Below, piece by piece: positions 22,754-34,892 of a stretch of 64,000 bases of DNA. The translations under genes were made by a program, and so were the position numbers. The stretch's first letter is position 1. Every line of letters starts with the position of its first letter. The notes under the pieces are model-generated. The model ran no database searches. It saw only the letters and a program-made list of their open reading frames with translations, and was not told where the DNA came from. Source of the stretch: Rhynchopus sp. YZ270_cl-10 (Eukaryota; Euglenozoa; Diplonemea; Diplonemida; Diplonemidae); the NCBI GenBank assembly GCA_964035575.1, contig OZ037910.1, positions 930,001 through 994,000 of the forward strand. Reading direction: 5' to 3'.

Positions 22754-24128
22754 GGCACTTGCCTACGGGCTGGACAAGAAGGCTGCGGGGGAGGAGGAGA
22801 AGAACGTGCTTGTGTTTGACCTGGGGGGCGGGACGTTTGACGTGTCGGTGCTGCAGATTGAGAGCGGGTTCTTCGAGGTGCTGGCGACGCACGGGAACAC
22901 CCACCTCGGGGGGGAGGACTTCGACAACCGGATGGTGGCGCACTTTGCGAAGACGATTAAGCACAAGTACGGGCGGGACGTGCTGCAGAGCCCGCGTGCA
23001 CTGGCACGCCTGCGTGCGGCGTGCGAGTCTGCGAAGCGCCAGCTGTCTGCAGCACCGGAGGCGCGTGTGGAGGTGGAGGGGCTGTTCGAGGGGGTCGACT
23101 TCTCGGAGAGGATGGGACGTGCGAAGTTTGAGGAGCTGAACAACGACCTCTTCAAGGGGACGCTGCAGCCTGTGCGGGCGGTGCTGGCAGACGCAGACCT
23201 GCGCAAGGCAGACATCGACGAGATTGTGCTGGTCGGGGGGTCGACGCGCATCCCGAAGATCCGGGCTCTGATCCGCGACTTCTTTGGGAAGGAGCCGAAC
23301 ACGGGGGTGAATGCCGACGAGTCTGTGGCGTACGGGGCGGCTGTGCAGGGGGCGGTGCTGAGCGGGGTTTCGGAGGTTGCGGACAAGGTGCTGCTGGTGG
23401 ACGTGATCCCGCTCTCGGTGGGGATTGAGACTGTCGGGGGTGTCATGACAAAGGTGCTGGACCGGAACACGGCTGTCCCGGCCGAGCGGTCGCAGACGTT
23501 TTCGACCCACACGGACAACCAGCGCGGTGTGAACGTGAAGGTCTTTGAGGGGGAGCGGGCGATGGCAAAGGACTGCCGCCTCCTCGGGAGCTTCGAGCTG
23601 TCCGGGATTGCGCCTGCGGCGCGTGGGGTGCCGCAGATTGCAGTGTCGTTCAACGTCGACCGCAACGGGATTCTGCTTGTGAGTGCCGAGGACAAGGCGA
23701 ACAGCCAGCGGGAGAGTCTGACGATCAGCAGCGACCACGCACGCCTCGACAAGGACGAGATTGCACGCATGGTTGAGGAGGCTGCGGGCCATGCCGAGGC
23801 CGACAAGCTTGTGCGGGAGCGTGTTGAGGCACGGAACCAGCTTGAGGGCACGGCGTACAGTCTCAAGGCGCAGGTTGGTGACGACGACAAGCTGGGTGCG
23901 AAGATCGATGCTGACGAGCGGGCTGCGATTGAGGCTGCTGTCGAGGCAGCGCTGGGTTGGCTTGACGAGAACCCTGCTGCCGAGCAGGACGAGCTTGCGG
24001 AGCAGCTGCAGCAGCTGCAGAGTGTCTCGAACCCAATCATTGAGAAGGTGTACCAGAACTCGGGTGGGTCTTCTTCGTCAGTTCCAGAGGATGAGGATGA
24101 GGATGGTGAGGAGGAGGAAGACCTGTGA
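22113..24128 (+). CDS. BiP: BiP/GRP78 copy 7
   Basis: This is a complete 671-codon gene with the same protein as copy 2, flanked on both sides by long-GT spacers with (CCCT)5. Confidence 0.96.
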
Positions 24129-25302
24129 TGTTCACTACTCACGTCGCGGGCTTCTTTTTTTTTTTCTTCTAGTTTTTTTTTTTTTTTTCATTCCTGACAA
24201 AAATGGCAGCGCAGTGTGTGTGTGGTCTGTGTGTGTGTGTGTGTGGCTGCTTTTTATTTGTTTGTCTTGTTGTCCTTATCCTGTTTTATTTTTTCCTTTG
24301 GCTATTTGTCCGGAGGGCTTGTTTTTTTTCTATACGCACAAGAAAGTAAACGAAACAAAATGGTGATTGTTTGTTTGTTTGTTTGTTTGTTAAAAGTTAT
24401 GATTGTTCGCGTGTGTTATATTGCCGCAGAACAAAGAAGAAGACAAGTGGGCGTGTCCTATATATGGGGGCACGAGTGCAGAAAGAACGAGAAAGAAACC
24501 AGTCATCACAACACAAAAAGTGAAATCACTTCAAAAAATAAGAATAATAAAAGGGGATATTGAGAGGTGAAGAAGAGGGGAGATGACAAAAGCGAAAAGA
24601 AAGTGAACGAGGATGTTCGCTGTTCTGTCTGAATGTTGTCCCCCCTTCTCTCTTTCTTTCTATCCCTATCTCAGCCTGTGTTTTGTGTGTTTTTTGTGTG
24701 TTGTGTTTTTTATGTCGATTTGTTTTGTTCCTTTGAAGGTAGTTTCACTTTGCTTCTTTCTATCCCCCGAAAGACTGGAAGAGCTTGAAAAACTGCCTTC
24801 TGTTTACGTGGATTGTTTTAGAACGCAGTACCCGCCTTTTTATTTTTTTTGACAATACACCCGAACCAGTGTATTTGTCTCTGGGAGAATGTGTTCCAAT
24901 CCATTTTTATTTATTTCTCTCCCTCCCTCCCTCCCTCCCTCGAATTATTGTTACTCGCTTCCTTTTCGCTCTTTTTTGCTGAGCGAAAATATTACAGAAG
25001 AAGATACGAATCGTCGGTCTTCGTATGTCATACACCAAAAAGAAACCCGCGCTGATTTTTTTTTTTTCATTCTTGTGAGTTATCCCTACCACCCTTCCTC
25101 ACCCTTCCTCACCACTCCCATCACTCCCTTCACTCCCACCATAACCACCATCAGGATATATTATTCTTTCTAGAACCCCCTCTTTCACATCACACATACA
25201 CAAAAGCCACCGAGCCACCAACCAAAGACCACAAAAAACCCTCATTTCTCTCTCTCGACTTCTTCATCAACCCTAGTTCCTTCAACAAGACAAGCAGCAG
25301 AA
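24129..25302 (+). other. BiP spacer S7
   Basis: Long-GT type, six-A variant and (CCCT)5. No gene was seen in it. Confidence 0.8.
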
Positions 25303-25911
25303 ATGGGACGGGACACACAGACAGTGTTGGCAGGCCTGTGCGTGGTAGTGCTCGCCCTGGGCTGCAGCTGCGTGGCTGGGTCAGAGGAGGCGTTGTCAGG
25401 GAAGGTGGTGGACGGGCCTGTGATTGGGATTGACCTGGGGACAACGTACTCTGTGGTCGGGGTGTGGCAGCACGGACACGTGGAGATCATTGCAAACGAG
25501 ATGGGGAACCGGATCACCCCGTCCGTGGTGGCGTTCACAGACACGGAGCGGCTGATTGGGGACGGGGCGAAGAACCAGATTTCGGAGAACCCTGCGAACA
25601 GCATCTACGCGGTGAAGCGGCTGATGGGGCGGAAGTTCTCGGACCCTGTGGTGCAGCAGGACCAGGCGCTGCTGTCGTACAACATCAGCGCCGGTGCGGA
25701 CGGGGGTGCTGTGGTGTCGGTGGTGCACAAGGGGGTGGGACGGAACTACACCGCGGAGGAGGTGTCTGCGATGATTCTGGGGCGCATGAAGGAGACGGCA
25801 GAGCGCTACCTGGGGGAGGCGGTGCACCACGCTGTGGTGACGGTGCCTGCGTACTTCAACGACGCACAGCGGCAGGCGACGAAGGACGCGGGGACGATTG
25901 CTGGGCTGAAT

Positions 25912-25943
<32 letters not shown>

Positions 25944-27318
25944 GGCACTTGCCTACGGGCTGGACAAGAAGGCTGCGGGGGAGGAGGAGAAGAACGTGCT
26001 TGTGTTTGACCTGGGGGGCGGGACGTTTGACGTGTCGGTGCTGCAGATTGAGAGCGGGTTCTTCGAGGTGCTGGCGACGCACGGGAACACCCACCTCGGG
26101 GGGGAGGACTTCGACAACCGGATGGTGGCGCACTTTGCGAAGACGATTAAGCACAAGTACGGGCGGGACGTGCTGCAGAGCCCGCGTGCACTGGCACGCC
26201 TGCGTGCGGCGTGCGAGTCTGCGAAGCGCCAGCTGTCTGCAGCACCGGAGGCGCGTGTGGAGGTGGAGGGGCTGTTCGAGGGGGTCGACTTCTCGGAGAG
26301 GATGGGACGTGCGAAGTTTGAGGAGCTGAACAACGACCTCTTCAAGGGGACGCTGCAGCCTGTGCGGGCGGTGCTGGCAGACGCAGACCTGCGCAAGGCA
26401 GACATCGACGAGATTGTGCTGGTCGGGGGGTCGACGCGCATCCCGAAGATCCGGGCTCTGATCCGCGACTTCTTTGGGAAGGAGCCGAACACGGGGGTGA
26501 ATGCCGACGAGTCTGTGGCGTACGGGGCGGCTGTGCAGGGGGCGGTGCTGAGCGGGGTTTCGGAGGTTGCGGACAAGGTGCTGCTGGTGGACGTGATCCC
26601 GCTCTCGGTGGGGATTGAGACTGTCGGGGGTGTCATGACAAAGGTGCTGGACCGGAACACGGCTGTCCCGGCCGAGCGGTCGCAGACGTTTTCGACCCAC
26701 ACGGACAACCAGCGCGGTGTGAACGTGAAGGTCTTTGAGGGGGAGCGGGCGATGGCAAAGGACTGCCGCCTCCTCGGGAGCTTCGAGCTGTCCGGGATTG
26801 CGCCTGCGGCGCGTGGGGTGCCGCAGATTGCAGTGTCGTTCAACGTCGACCGCAACGGGATTCTGCTTGTGAGTGCCGAGGACAAGGCGAACAGCCAGCG
26901 GGAGAGTCTGACGATCAGCAGCGACCACGCACGCCTCGACAAGGACGAGATTGCACGCATGGTTGAGGAGGCTGCGGGCCATGCCGAGGCCGACAAGCTT
27001 GTGCGGGAGCGTGTTGAGGCACGGAACCAGCTTGAGGGCACGGCGTACAGTCTCAAGGCGCAGGTTGGTGACGACGACAAGCTGGGTGCGAAGATCGATG
27101 CTGACGAGCGGGCTGCGATTGAGGCTGCTGTCGAGGCAGCGCTGGGTTGGCTTGACGAGAACCCTGCTGCCGAGCAGGACGAGCTTGCGGAGCAGCTGCA
27201 GCAGCTGCAGAGTGTCTCGAACCCAATCATTGAGAAGGTGTACCAGAACTCGGGTGGGTCTTCTTCGTCAGTTCCAGAGGATGAGGATGAGGATGGTGAG
27301 GAGGAGGAAGACCTGTGA
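25303..27318 (+). CDS. BiP: BiP/GRP78 copy 8
   Basis: This is a complete 671-codon gene, identical in protein to copy 2. Its downstream spacer switches from long-GT to short-GT type within the first 100 bases, which points to a past exchange between unit types. Confidence 0.96.
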
Positions 27319-28485
27319 TGTTCACTACTCACGTCGCGGGCTTCTTTTTTTTTTTCTTCTAGTTTTTTTTTTTTTTTTCATTCCTGACAAAAATGGCAGC
27401 AGTGTGTGTGGTCTGTGTGTGTGTGGCTGCTTTTTATTTGTTTGTCTTGTTGTCCTTATCCTGTTTTATTTTTTCCTTTGGCTATTTGTCCGGAGGGCTT
27501 GTTTTTTTTCTATACGCACAAGAAAGTAAACGAAACAAAATGGTGATTGTTTGTTTGTTTGTTTGTTTGTTAAAAGTTATGATTGTTCGCGTGTGTTATA
27601 TTGCCGCAGAACAAAGAAGAAGACAAGTGGGCGTGTCCTATATATGGGGGCACGAGTGCAGAAAGAACGAGAAAGAAACCAGTCATCACAACACAAAAAG
27701 TGAAATCACTTCAAAAAAATAAGAATAATAAAAGGGGATATTGAGAGGTGAAGAAGAGGGGAGATGACAAAAGCGAAAAGAAAGTGAACGAGGATGTTCG
27801 CTGTTCTGTCTGAATGTTGTCCCCCCTTCTCTCTTTCTTTCTATCCCTATCTCAGCCTGTGTTTTGTGTGTTTTTTGTGTGTGTTGTGTTTTTTATGTCG
27901 ATTTGTTTTGTTCCTTTGAAGGTAGTTTCACTTTGCTTCTTTCTATCCCCCGAAAGACTGGAAGAGCTTGAAAAACTGCCTTCTGTTTACGTGGATTGTT
28001 TTAGAACGCAGTACCCGCCTTTTTATTTTTTTTGACAATACACCCGAACCAGTGTATTTGTCTCTGGGAGAATGTGTTCCAATCCATTTTTATTTATTTC
28101 TCTCCCTCCCTCCCTCCCTCCCTCGAATTATTGTTACTCGCTTCCTTTTCGCTCTTTTTTGCTGAGCGAAAATATTACAGAAGAAGATACGAATCGTCGG
28201 TCTTCGTATGTCATACACCAAAAAGAAACCCGCGCTGATTTTTTTTTTTTCATTCTTGTGAGTTATCCCTACCACCCTTCCTCACCCTTCCTCACCACTC
28301 CCATCACTCCCTTCACTCCCACCATAACCACCATCAGGATATATTATTCTTTCTAGAACCCCCTCTTTCACATCACACATACACAAAAGCCACCGAGCCA
28401 CCAACCAAAGACCACAAAAAACCCTCATTTCTCTCTCTCGACTTCTTCATCAACCCTAGTTCCTTCAACAAGACAAGCAGCAGAA
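27319..28485 (+). other. BiP spacer S8, hybrid type
   Basis: It starts like the long-GT type (TCGCGGGC and the long unbroken T run) and then has the short GT tract of the other type. It also carries the seven-A variant and the long TGTGTGTGTTG form, otherwise seen together only in S1, plus (CCCT)5. No gene was seen in it. Confidence 0.8.
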
Positions 28486-29094
28486 ATGGGACGGGACACA
28501 CAGACAGTGTTGGCAGGCCTGTGCGTGGTAGTGCTCGCCCTGGGCTGCAGCTGCGTGGCTGGGTCAGAGGAGGCGTTGTCAGGGAAGGTGGTGGACGGGC
28601 CTGTGATTGGGATTGACCTGGGGACAACGTACTCTGTGGTCGGGGTGTGGCAGCACGGACACGTGGAGATCATTGCAAACGAGATGGGGAACCGGATCAC
28701 CCCGTCCGTGGTGGCGTTCACAGACACGGAGCGGCTGATTGGGGACGGGGCGAAGAACCAGATTTCGGAGAACCCTGCGAACAGCATCTACGCGGTGAAG
28801 CGGCTGATGGGGCGGAAGTTCTCGGACCCTGTGGTGCAGCAGGACCAGGCGCTGCTGTCGTACAACATCAGCGCCGGTGCGGACGGGGGTGCTGTGGTGT
28901 CGGTGGTGCACAAGGGGGTGGGACGGAACTACACCGCGGAGGAGGTGTCTGCGATGATTCTGGGGCGCATGAAGGAGACGGCAGAGCGCTACCTGGGGGA
29001 GGCGGTGCACCACGCTGTGGTGACGGTGCCTGCGTACTTCAACGACGCACAGCGGCAGGCGACGAAGGACGCGGGGACGATTGCTGGGCTGAAT

Positions 29095-29126
<32 letters not shown>

Positions 29127-30504
29127 GGCACTTGCCTACGGGCTGGACAAGAAGGCTGCGGGGGAGGAGGAGAAGAACGTGCTTGTGTTTGACCTGGGGG
29201 GCGGGACGTTTGACGTGTCGGTGCTGCAGATTGAGAGCGGGTTCTTCGAGGTGCTGGCGACGCACGGGAACACCCACCTCGGGGGGGAGGACTTCGACAA
29301 CCGGATGGTGGCGCACTTTGCGAAGACGATTAAGCACAAGTACGGGCGGGACGTGCTGCAGAGCCCGCGTGCACTGGCACGCCTGCGTGCGGCGTGCGAG
29401 TCTGCGAAGCGCCAGCTGTCTGCAGCACCGGAGGCGCGTGTGGAGGTGGAGGGGCTGTTCGAGGGGGTCGACTTCTCGGAGAGGATGGGACGTGCGAAGT
29501 TTGAGGAGCTGAACAACGACCTCTTCAAGGGGACGCTGCAGCCTGTGCGGGCGGTGCTGGCAGACGCAGACCTGCGCAAGGCAGACATCGACGAGATTGT
29601 GCTGGTCGGGGGGTCGACGCGCATCCCGAAGATCCGGGCTCTGATCCGCGACTTCTTTGGGAAGGAGCCGAACACGGGGGTGAATGCCGACGAGTCTGTG
29701 GCGTACGGGGCGGCTGTGCAGGGGGCGGTGCTGAGCGGGGTTTCGGAGGTTGCGGACAAGGTGCTGCTGGTGGACGTGATCCCGCTCTCGGTGGGGATTG
29801 AGACTGTCGGGGGTGTCATGACAAAGGTGCTGGACCGGAACACGGCTGTCCCGGCCGAGCGGTCGCAGACGTTTTCGACCCACACGGACAACCAGCGCGG
29901 TGTGAACGTGAAGGTCTTTGAGGGGGAGCGGGCGATGGCAAAGGACTGCCGCCTCCTCGGGAGCTTCGAGCTGTCCGGGATTGCGCCTGCGGCGCGTGGG
30001 GTGCCGCAGATTGCAGTGTCGTTCAACGTCGACCGCAACGGGATTCTGCTTGTGAGTGCCGAGGACAAGGCGAACAGCCAGCGGGAGAGTCTGACGATCA
30101 GCAGCGACCACGCACGCCTCGACAAGGACGAGATTGCACGCATGGTTGAGGAGGCTGCGGGCCATGCCGAGGCCGACAAGCTTGTGCGGGAGCGTGTTGA
30201 GGCACGGAACCAGCTTGAGGGCACGGCGTACAGTCTCAAGGCGCAGGTTGGTGACGACGACAAGCTGGGTGCGAAGATCGATGCTGACGAGCGGGCTGCG
30301 ATTGAGGCTGCTGTCGAGGCAGCGCTGGGTTGGCTTGACGAGAACCCTGCTGCCGAGCAGGACGAGCTTGCGGAGCAGCTGCAGCAGCTGCAGAGTGTCT
30401 CGAACCCAATCATTGAGAAGGTGTACCAGAACTCGGGTGGGTCTTCTTCGTCAGTTCCAGAGGATGAGGATGAGGATGGTGAGGAGGAGGAGGAAGACCT
30501 GTGA
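28486..30504 (+). CDS. BiP: BiP/GRP78 copy 9, longest acidic tail
   Basis: This is a complete 672-codon gene. The tail is [14 protein letters not shown], combining the extra Glu-Asp pair of copy 2 with the extra Glu of copies 3 and 4. It is followed by a short-GT spacer. This looks like a recombinant of the two unit types with a switch inside the tail repeats. The rest matches copy 2. Confidence 0.96.
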
Positions 30505-31669
30505 TGTTCACTACTCACGTCGCTGGCTTCTTTTTTTTTTTTCTTCTAGTTATTTTTTTTCATTCCTGACAAAAATGGCAGCAGTGTGTGTGGTCTGTGT
30601 GTGTGTGGCTGCTTTTTATTTGTTTGTCTTGTTGTCCTTATCCTGTTTTATTTTTTCCTTTGGCTATTTGTCCGGAGGGCTTGTTTTTTTTCTATACGCA
30701 CAAGAAAGTAAACGAAACAAAATGGTGATTGTTTGTTTGTTTGTTTGTTTGTTAAAAGTTATGATTGTTCGCGTGTGTTATATTGCCGCAGAACAAAGAA
30801 GAAGACAAGTGGGCGTGTCCTATATATGGGGGCACGAGTGCAGAAAGAACGAGAAAGAAACCAGTCATCACAACACAAAAAGTGAAATCACTTCAAAAAA
30901 TAAGAATAATAAAAGGGGATATTGAGAGGTGAAGAAGAGGGGAGATGACAAAAGCGAAAAGAAAGTGAACGAGGATGTTCGCTGTTCTGTCTGAATGTTG
31001 TCCCCCCTTCTCTCTTTCTTTCTATCCCTATCTCAGCCTGTGTTTTGTGTGTTTTTTGTGTGTTGTGTTTTTTATGTCGATTTGTTTTGTTCCTTTGAAG
31101 GTAGTTTCACTTTGCTTCTTTCTATCCCCCGAAAGACTGGAAGAGCTTGAAAAACTGCCTTCTGTTTACGTGGATTGTTTTAGAACGCAGTACCCGCCTT
31201 TTTATTTTTTTTGACAATACACCCGAACCAGTGTATTTGTCTCTGGGAGAATGTGTTCCAATCCATTTTTATTTATTTCTCTCCCTCCCTCCCTCCCTCC
31301 CTCCCTCGAATTATTGTTACTCGCTTCCTTTTCGCTCTTTTTTGCTGAGCGAAAATATTACAGAAGAAGATACGAATCGTCGGTCTTCGTATGTCATACA
31401 CCAAAAAGAAACCCGCGCTGATTTTTTTTTTTTTCATTCTTGTGAGTTATCCCTACCACCCTTCCTCACCCTTCCTCACCACTCCCATCACTCCCTTCAC
31501 TCCCACCATAACCACCATCAGGATATATTATTCTTTCTAGAACCCCCTCTTTCACATCACACATACACAAAAGCCACCGAGCCACCAACCAAAGACCACA
31601 AAAAACCCTCATTTCTCTCTCTCGACTTCTTCATCAACCCTAGTTCCTTCAACAAGACAAGCAGCAGAA
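30505..31669 (+). other. BiP spacer S9, short-GT type
   Basis: Short-GT, TCGCTGGC type with six A, the short TGTGTTG form and (CCCT)6. It is the last spacer before the split gene. No gene was seen in it. Confidence 0.8.
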
Positions 31670-31793
31670 ATGGGACGGGACACACAGACAGTGTTGGCAG
31701 GCCTGTGCGTGGTAGTGCTCGCCCTGGGCTGCAGCTGCGTGGCTGGGTCAGAGGAGGCGTTGTCAGGGAAGGTGGTGGACGGGCCTGTGATTG
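31670..31793 (+). pseudogene. BiP: BiP copy 10, 5' piece cut off by an insertion
   Basis: The normal start and signal peptide are present. The gene is interrupted after Ile41 (GPVI), inside the codon for Gly42 and just before the first ATP-binding signature. Reading on into the insertion adds ten residues (ARRTSYGHDR) and meets TGA at 31823-31825. The result would be a 51-residue peptide holding little more than the signal peptide. The remainder of the gene resumes at 34926. Confidence 0.92.
31792..31793 (+). repeat. Probable 2-bp target duplication (left), TG
   Basis: Intact BiP copies read GTGATTGGGATTGAC here. The left flank ends ATTG and the right flank begins TGGGATT, so TG is present on both sides of the insertion (31792-31793 and 34926-34927) but once in intact genes. 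A two-base duplication can arise by chance in edge placement. Confidence 0.6.
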
Positions 31794-31826
31794 CACGACG
31801 GACTAGTTATGGCCATGACAGGTGAT
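31794..31826 (+). repeat. Left terminal inverted repeat, 33 bp
   Basis: It pairs with 34893-34925 on the other strand. The two arms differ only at position 19 (G on the left, A in the reverse complement of the right). Confidence 0.88.
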
Positions 31827-32001
31827 ATGACAGGTGGTGTTACTAGTTATAAATATGACAGGTGATAATTGAATATTACTAGTCATATGACAGGTGGTAC
31901 CTGTAAAATGACAGGTGCACCTGTCATTTTGACAGGTGCACCTGTCAAATGACAGGTGGTACCTGTCAAAATGACAGGTACCACCTGTCATATGACAGGT
32001 G
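31815..32001. repeat. Left subterminal TGACAGGTG boxes and palindromes
   Basis: About a dozen GACAGGT boxes occur in both orientations within 190 bases. TGACAGGTGCACCTGTCA, a perfect 18-base palindrome, appears at 31909-31926 and 31930-31947. A hairpin at 31950-31990 has 19-base arms and an AAA loop. The same 41 bases recur at the right end. Confidence 0.88.
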
Positions 32002-34730
32002 TTTTTGCCGGTGGCTATTGCCTCCCAGGGAAAGGGACTCTCGAATTTTTTTTTTTGCCCCCTTTTAGGGCGAATTTCGACGATTTGAGGCCATTAAAAG
32101 CAAAATTTGACACTTTTGAGCATCTATGGGGGTCTAAAACGCGATTTTGCGCACCACGATTTTTCGTGGGATTTACGAAAGACAAGTCAATTTTTGACCC
32201 CAAAAAAATTCACAAAATTGCCCTCGGTGGTCCTCACCCCCACATGTCCTCAATACTGGGCGAAAAAATGCAAAAAAACGCAAAAATCGGGTGTTTTAAT
32301 CTGGGTGCACCAAATACACGGGAGTGCGGTACTAAGCCATAATCAGTTTTTCCGCGCTGAAGAATCCGATGAAGAATTCTTCAAAAAAAAAAAAAGGTAC
32401 AAATAAAAAAATTGAAGAGGTGGGCTGGGGCCCGAAGGGTCGCCCACCTCTTTCATCTTCCTCCCAGCCTCCTCGCCCGAGCCATCTGCCGACTATTTCC
32501 TTCCGTTGCAACCCGACCTCGGAGATGACAAGGAGTGGGGAGAAGCTCCTGGTGGATCCGGTGAAGCCGGGGACAAGCAGAGAGGAGATGAAGACGCAAC
32601 TGAAGAAGGAGTACGGGATAATGCGAGTTTGTGCGACTCGCCTTCTGACCCCCTGTTTCGTCTTGCGAAGATGAGCGGGCATTTTCGTGATTGAAGTTGG
32701 TGAAGACACGTCTCCGCTCACAAGTTGTCGACGAACCCCTTGCTGCACTTTTGCATGCCAAGAACCATCCCGAGGGTACCTCAGTGAGGAGGTGTCCGCA
32801 GAGATTCTGCATCTCTTTGAATAATATTATCATAAAGATCCACCCCACCCACCACCGTGCGAAAGCTCGGACCCTTTTTAGGCCAGGAATTCTAGTTTCT
32901 CCGCCGGAGGCCCAGAACTTCCGGCGCGCTACGCGCGCCGGGCTCGGGACGTATTTACCTTTTATGCACAAAATCACTATTCTTCATCAAAAATCCCGCT
33001 GCATTTTTTACAATGTACCCTAATTTTTTTCCGATCCAAAAAAATGGAAAAAGCCCGGGTGCCCGCCCACCCCTGCAAAAATCGACTTGTACAGCCATTG
33101 CTTTGGTGTGGGCTTGTTCACACCGGGCAGAGTGCGAGTTATTCTCAGCAACACGGCCCCGGCCCCCCAGATTTTTCCCGTAAGAAAACCACCTGCGCGA
33201 ACCATAGGCATTTTTTGTCCTCCCTCAAGTGCTCCCTCGAACCTGGCGGGAGGGAGGGAAATAGCTATTTACTGACGCAGTGGTGGGTTTGTATGTCCAA
33301 TGATGTTCTCGTACCTGGAGAGTGGACCGAGTGCGAGGTATGTTTTTAACCCCCGGTATTCACCACCCCCGCTCCCCCTTTTCGACATTGTCCCGCTCTG
33401 GATGTACGTCTCGCCTCCGGATGTAAATTGAGGCTATTTTTTCCCGCCCAAATTAGCGACTCAGGATTTGTGCTCCTCTATCTATCTCTTGTTGGGTGTC
33501 CACCCCGGTACAGCCGGTCATGTACCAAGGTACACTGTTCACGAGAGGGTTTTGTATTTCAAGTCAACTTTTTCTTTTTGTTCTAAATGTCACTTTTGTC
33601 CTCAATTTCTCTTAACAGGTACCCGAACCGACGACCCTTCATTGTGACAGCGAAGCAGTGCCGACGAGCTGGTGCAAATATTTCAAAATCAGGTGGCGAC
33701 CGAGACCACCCTAATGAAAAAGTCGGGTTTATAAACCAACTTTTCCATTAACCCACCCCATAGACCACCCTAATTATTATGAAACTCTTAGTCAGTCACT
33801 GCTATAGCCATTAACCCAGGGAGCATAGCTAGTGCAAGAAATTCGACTTCGGGATCCGGAAAGTCTGTCCTCTGCTTGCGGAGGACTAGACACAAGAAAA
33901 TATTGCGTTCCCCAGAAACCAGTTTTTGTCACAGTAATTTTTGCCCAGGGCATGCTCTTGAAGCATGGCGGCTTGGTGTGAGAAGGGGCAGTGTATTGTT
34001 TTGTTCTAGATTTCAACGGTTGTTAGAACGAGTCAAGTGGATGCTTATCTAAACACTGACTTTAGTACAGACCCGAGAGATCACACATGACTTTGAGGAA
34101 AGAACAAAGCAATGCATCTGTACCCGCACGCCAGGTTGTAGTTACTTCAGAATTTTCTTAAGTTTGCGCGAAAGAGAGCGGGGGCAACTCCTTTGTGTCA
34201 TAAGTCCGCTGTGCAGAACAAAGCTAGGAACCTTAAAACACTACCTGCGTGGTGGCTGAATTCACATCCCTTAGAATTACCAGAATTCAGCCTTTGTTGA
34301 AGTAACGTACATACTTGTATGTGCGTGTCACGCTTCTCCATCCTTAAATGGGTGCACTGCTTCACTGCAGCGGGTAAGCCTCTCTCGACTAGTGCAAACT
34401 TAAGAATTTTCTGCTGTAACTTACCAAAATCGATTTTCTTTCACCCCAAACACCCGCAACACCCCACCTGCTACTTCGGTAGCCTGTGTTGTTGGGAGTT
34501 GGTTCTCATGTTGATCCCCAGTGTTTTGCACTGCTTCTTCTGAGCCCAACGCTGTTTGGCCTGTCGACGTAATAAATACGAAGACAGGGCGGCGGTGCCA
34601 ACAATTTTCCGATGATGTAACGTTTATCTGATTGATTTATCGTTTGATATACCTTGTGTCCTACTTCATGCACACCCAAGAAAGGTTATTGAACGGTACT
34701 TTCAAGCGATACTTCGTTATGTCATTGGGG
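32002..34730. other. Interior of the TIR element, no recognised gene
   Basis: I find no frame with a known domain. The longest frames are 128 codons on the + strand (31956-32342) and 174 codons on the - strand (32453-32977), and both look like chance. Visible structures are a hairpin with 11-base arms at 32415-32425 and 32442-32452, and one with 9-base arms (CCGGCGCGC, TAC loop) at 32921-32941. There is also an A run near 32383. Base composition is mixed and unlike BiP. Confidence 0.6.
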
Positions 34731-34810
34731 GTACCTGGGTACCTGGGTACCTGGGTACCTGGGTACCTGGGTACCTGGGTACCTGGGTACCTGGGTACCT
34801 GGGTACCTGG
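34731..34810. repeat. (GTACCTGG)10 minisatellite
   Basis: Ten perfect or near-perfect copies of an 8-base unit occupy 80 bases, directly inside the right hairpin end. The unit shares GTACCTG with the hairpin arms, so it may have grown from an end box by slippage. Confidence 0.93.
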
Positions 34811-34821
34811 TGCCTGTATTT

Positions 34822-34862
34822 TGACAGGTGGTACCTGTCAAAATGACAGGTACCACCTGTCA
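34822..34862. repeat. Right-end 41-bp hairpin, identical to the left one
   Basis: The 19-base arms TGACAGGTGGTACCTGTCA and its complement surround an AAA loop. It is the same sequence as 31950-31990 and lies about 63 bases from the right edge. On the left the hairpin is about 156 bases from the edge, so the end regions are similar but not symmetric. Confidence 0.9.
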
Positions 34863-34892
34863 AAAATTTTCACCTGTCATTTTACTAGTAAA

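Noticed and set aside
31956-32977. Possible genes inside the TIR element (128, 101 and 174 codons)
   Set aside because: No domain, no supporting context, and they overlap end repeats or hairpins. I treat the interior as non-coding.
33800-33880. Possible tRNA-like segment in the TIR element
   Set aside because: A TTCGA stretch is present but no cloverleaf or acceptor pairing could be formed.
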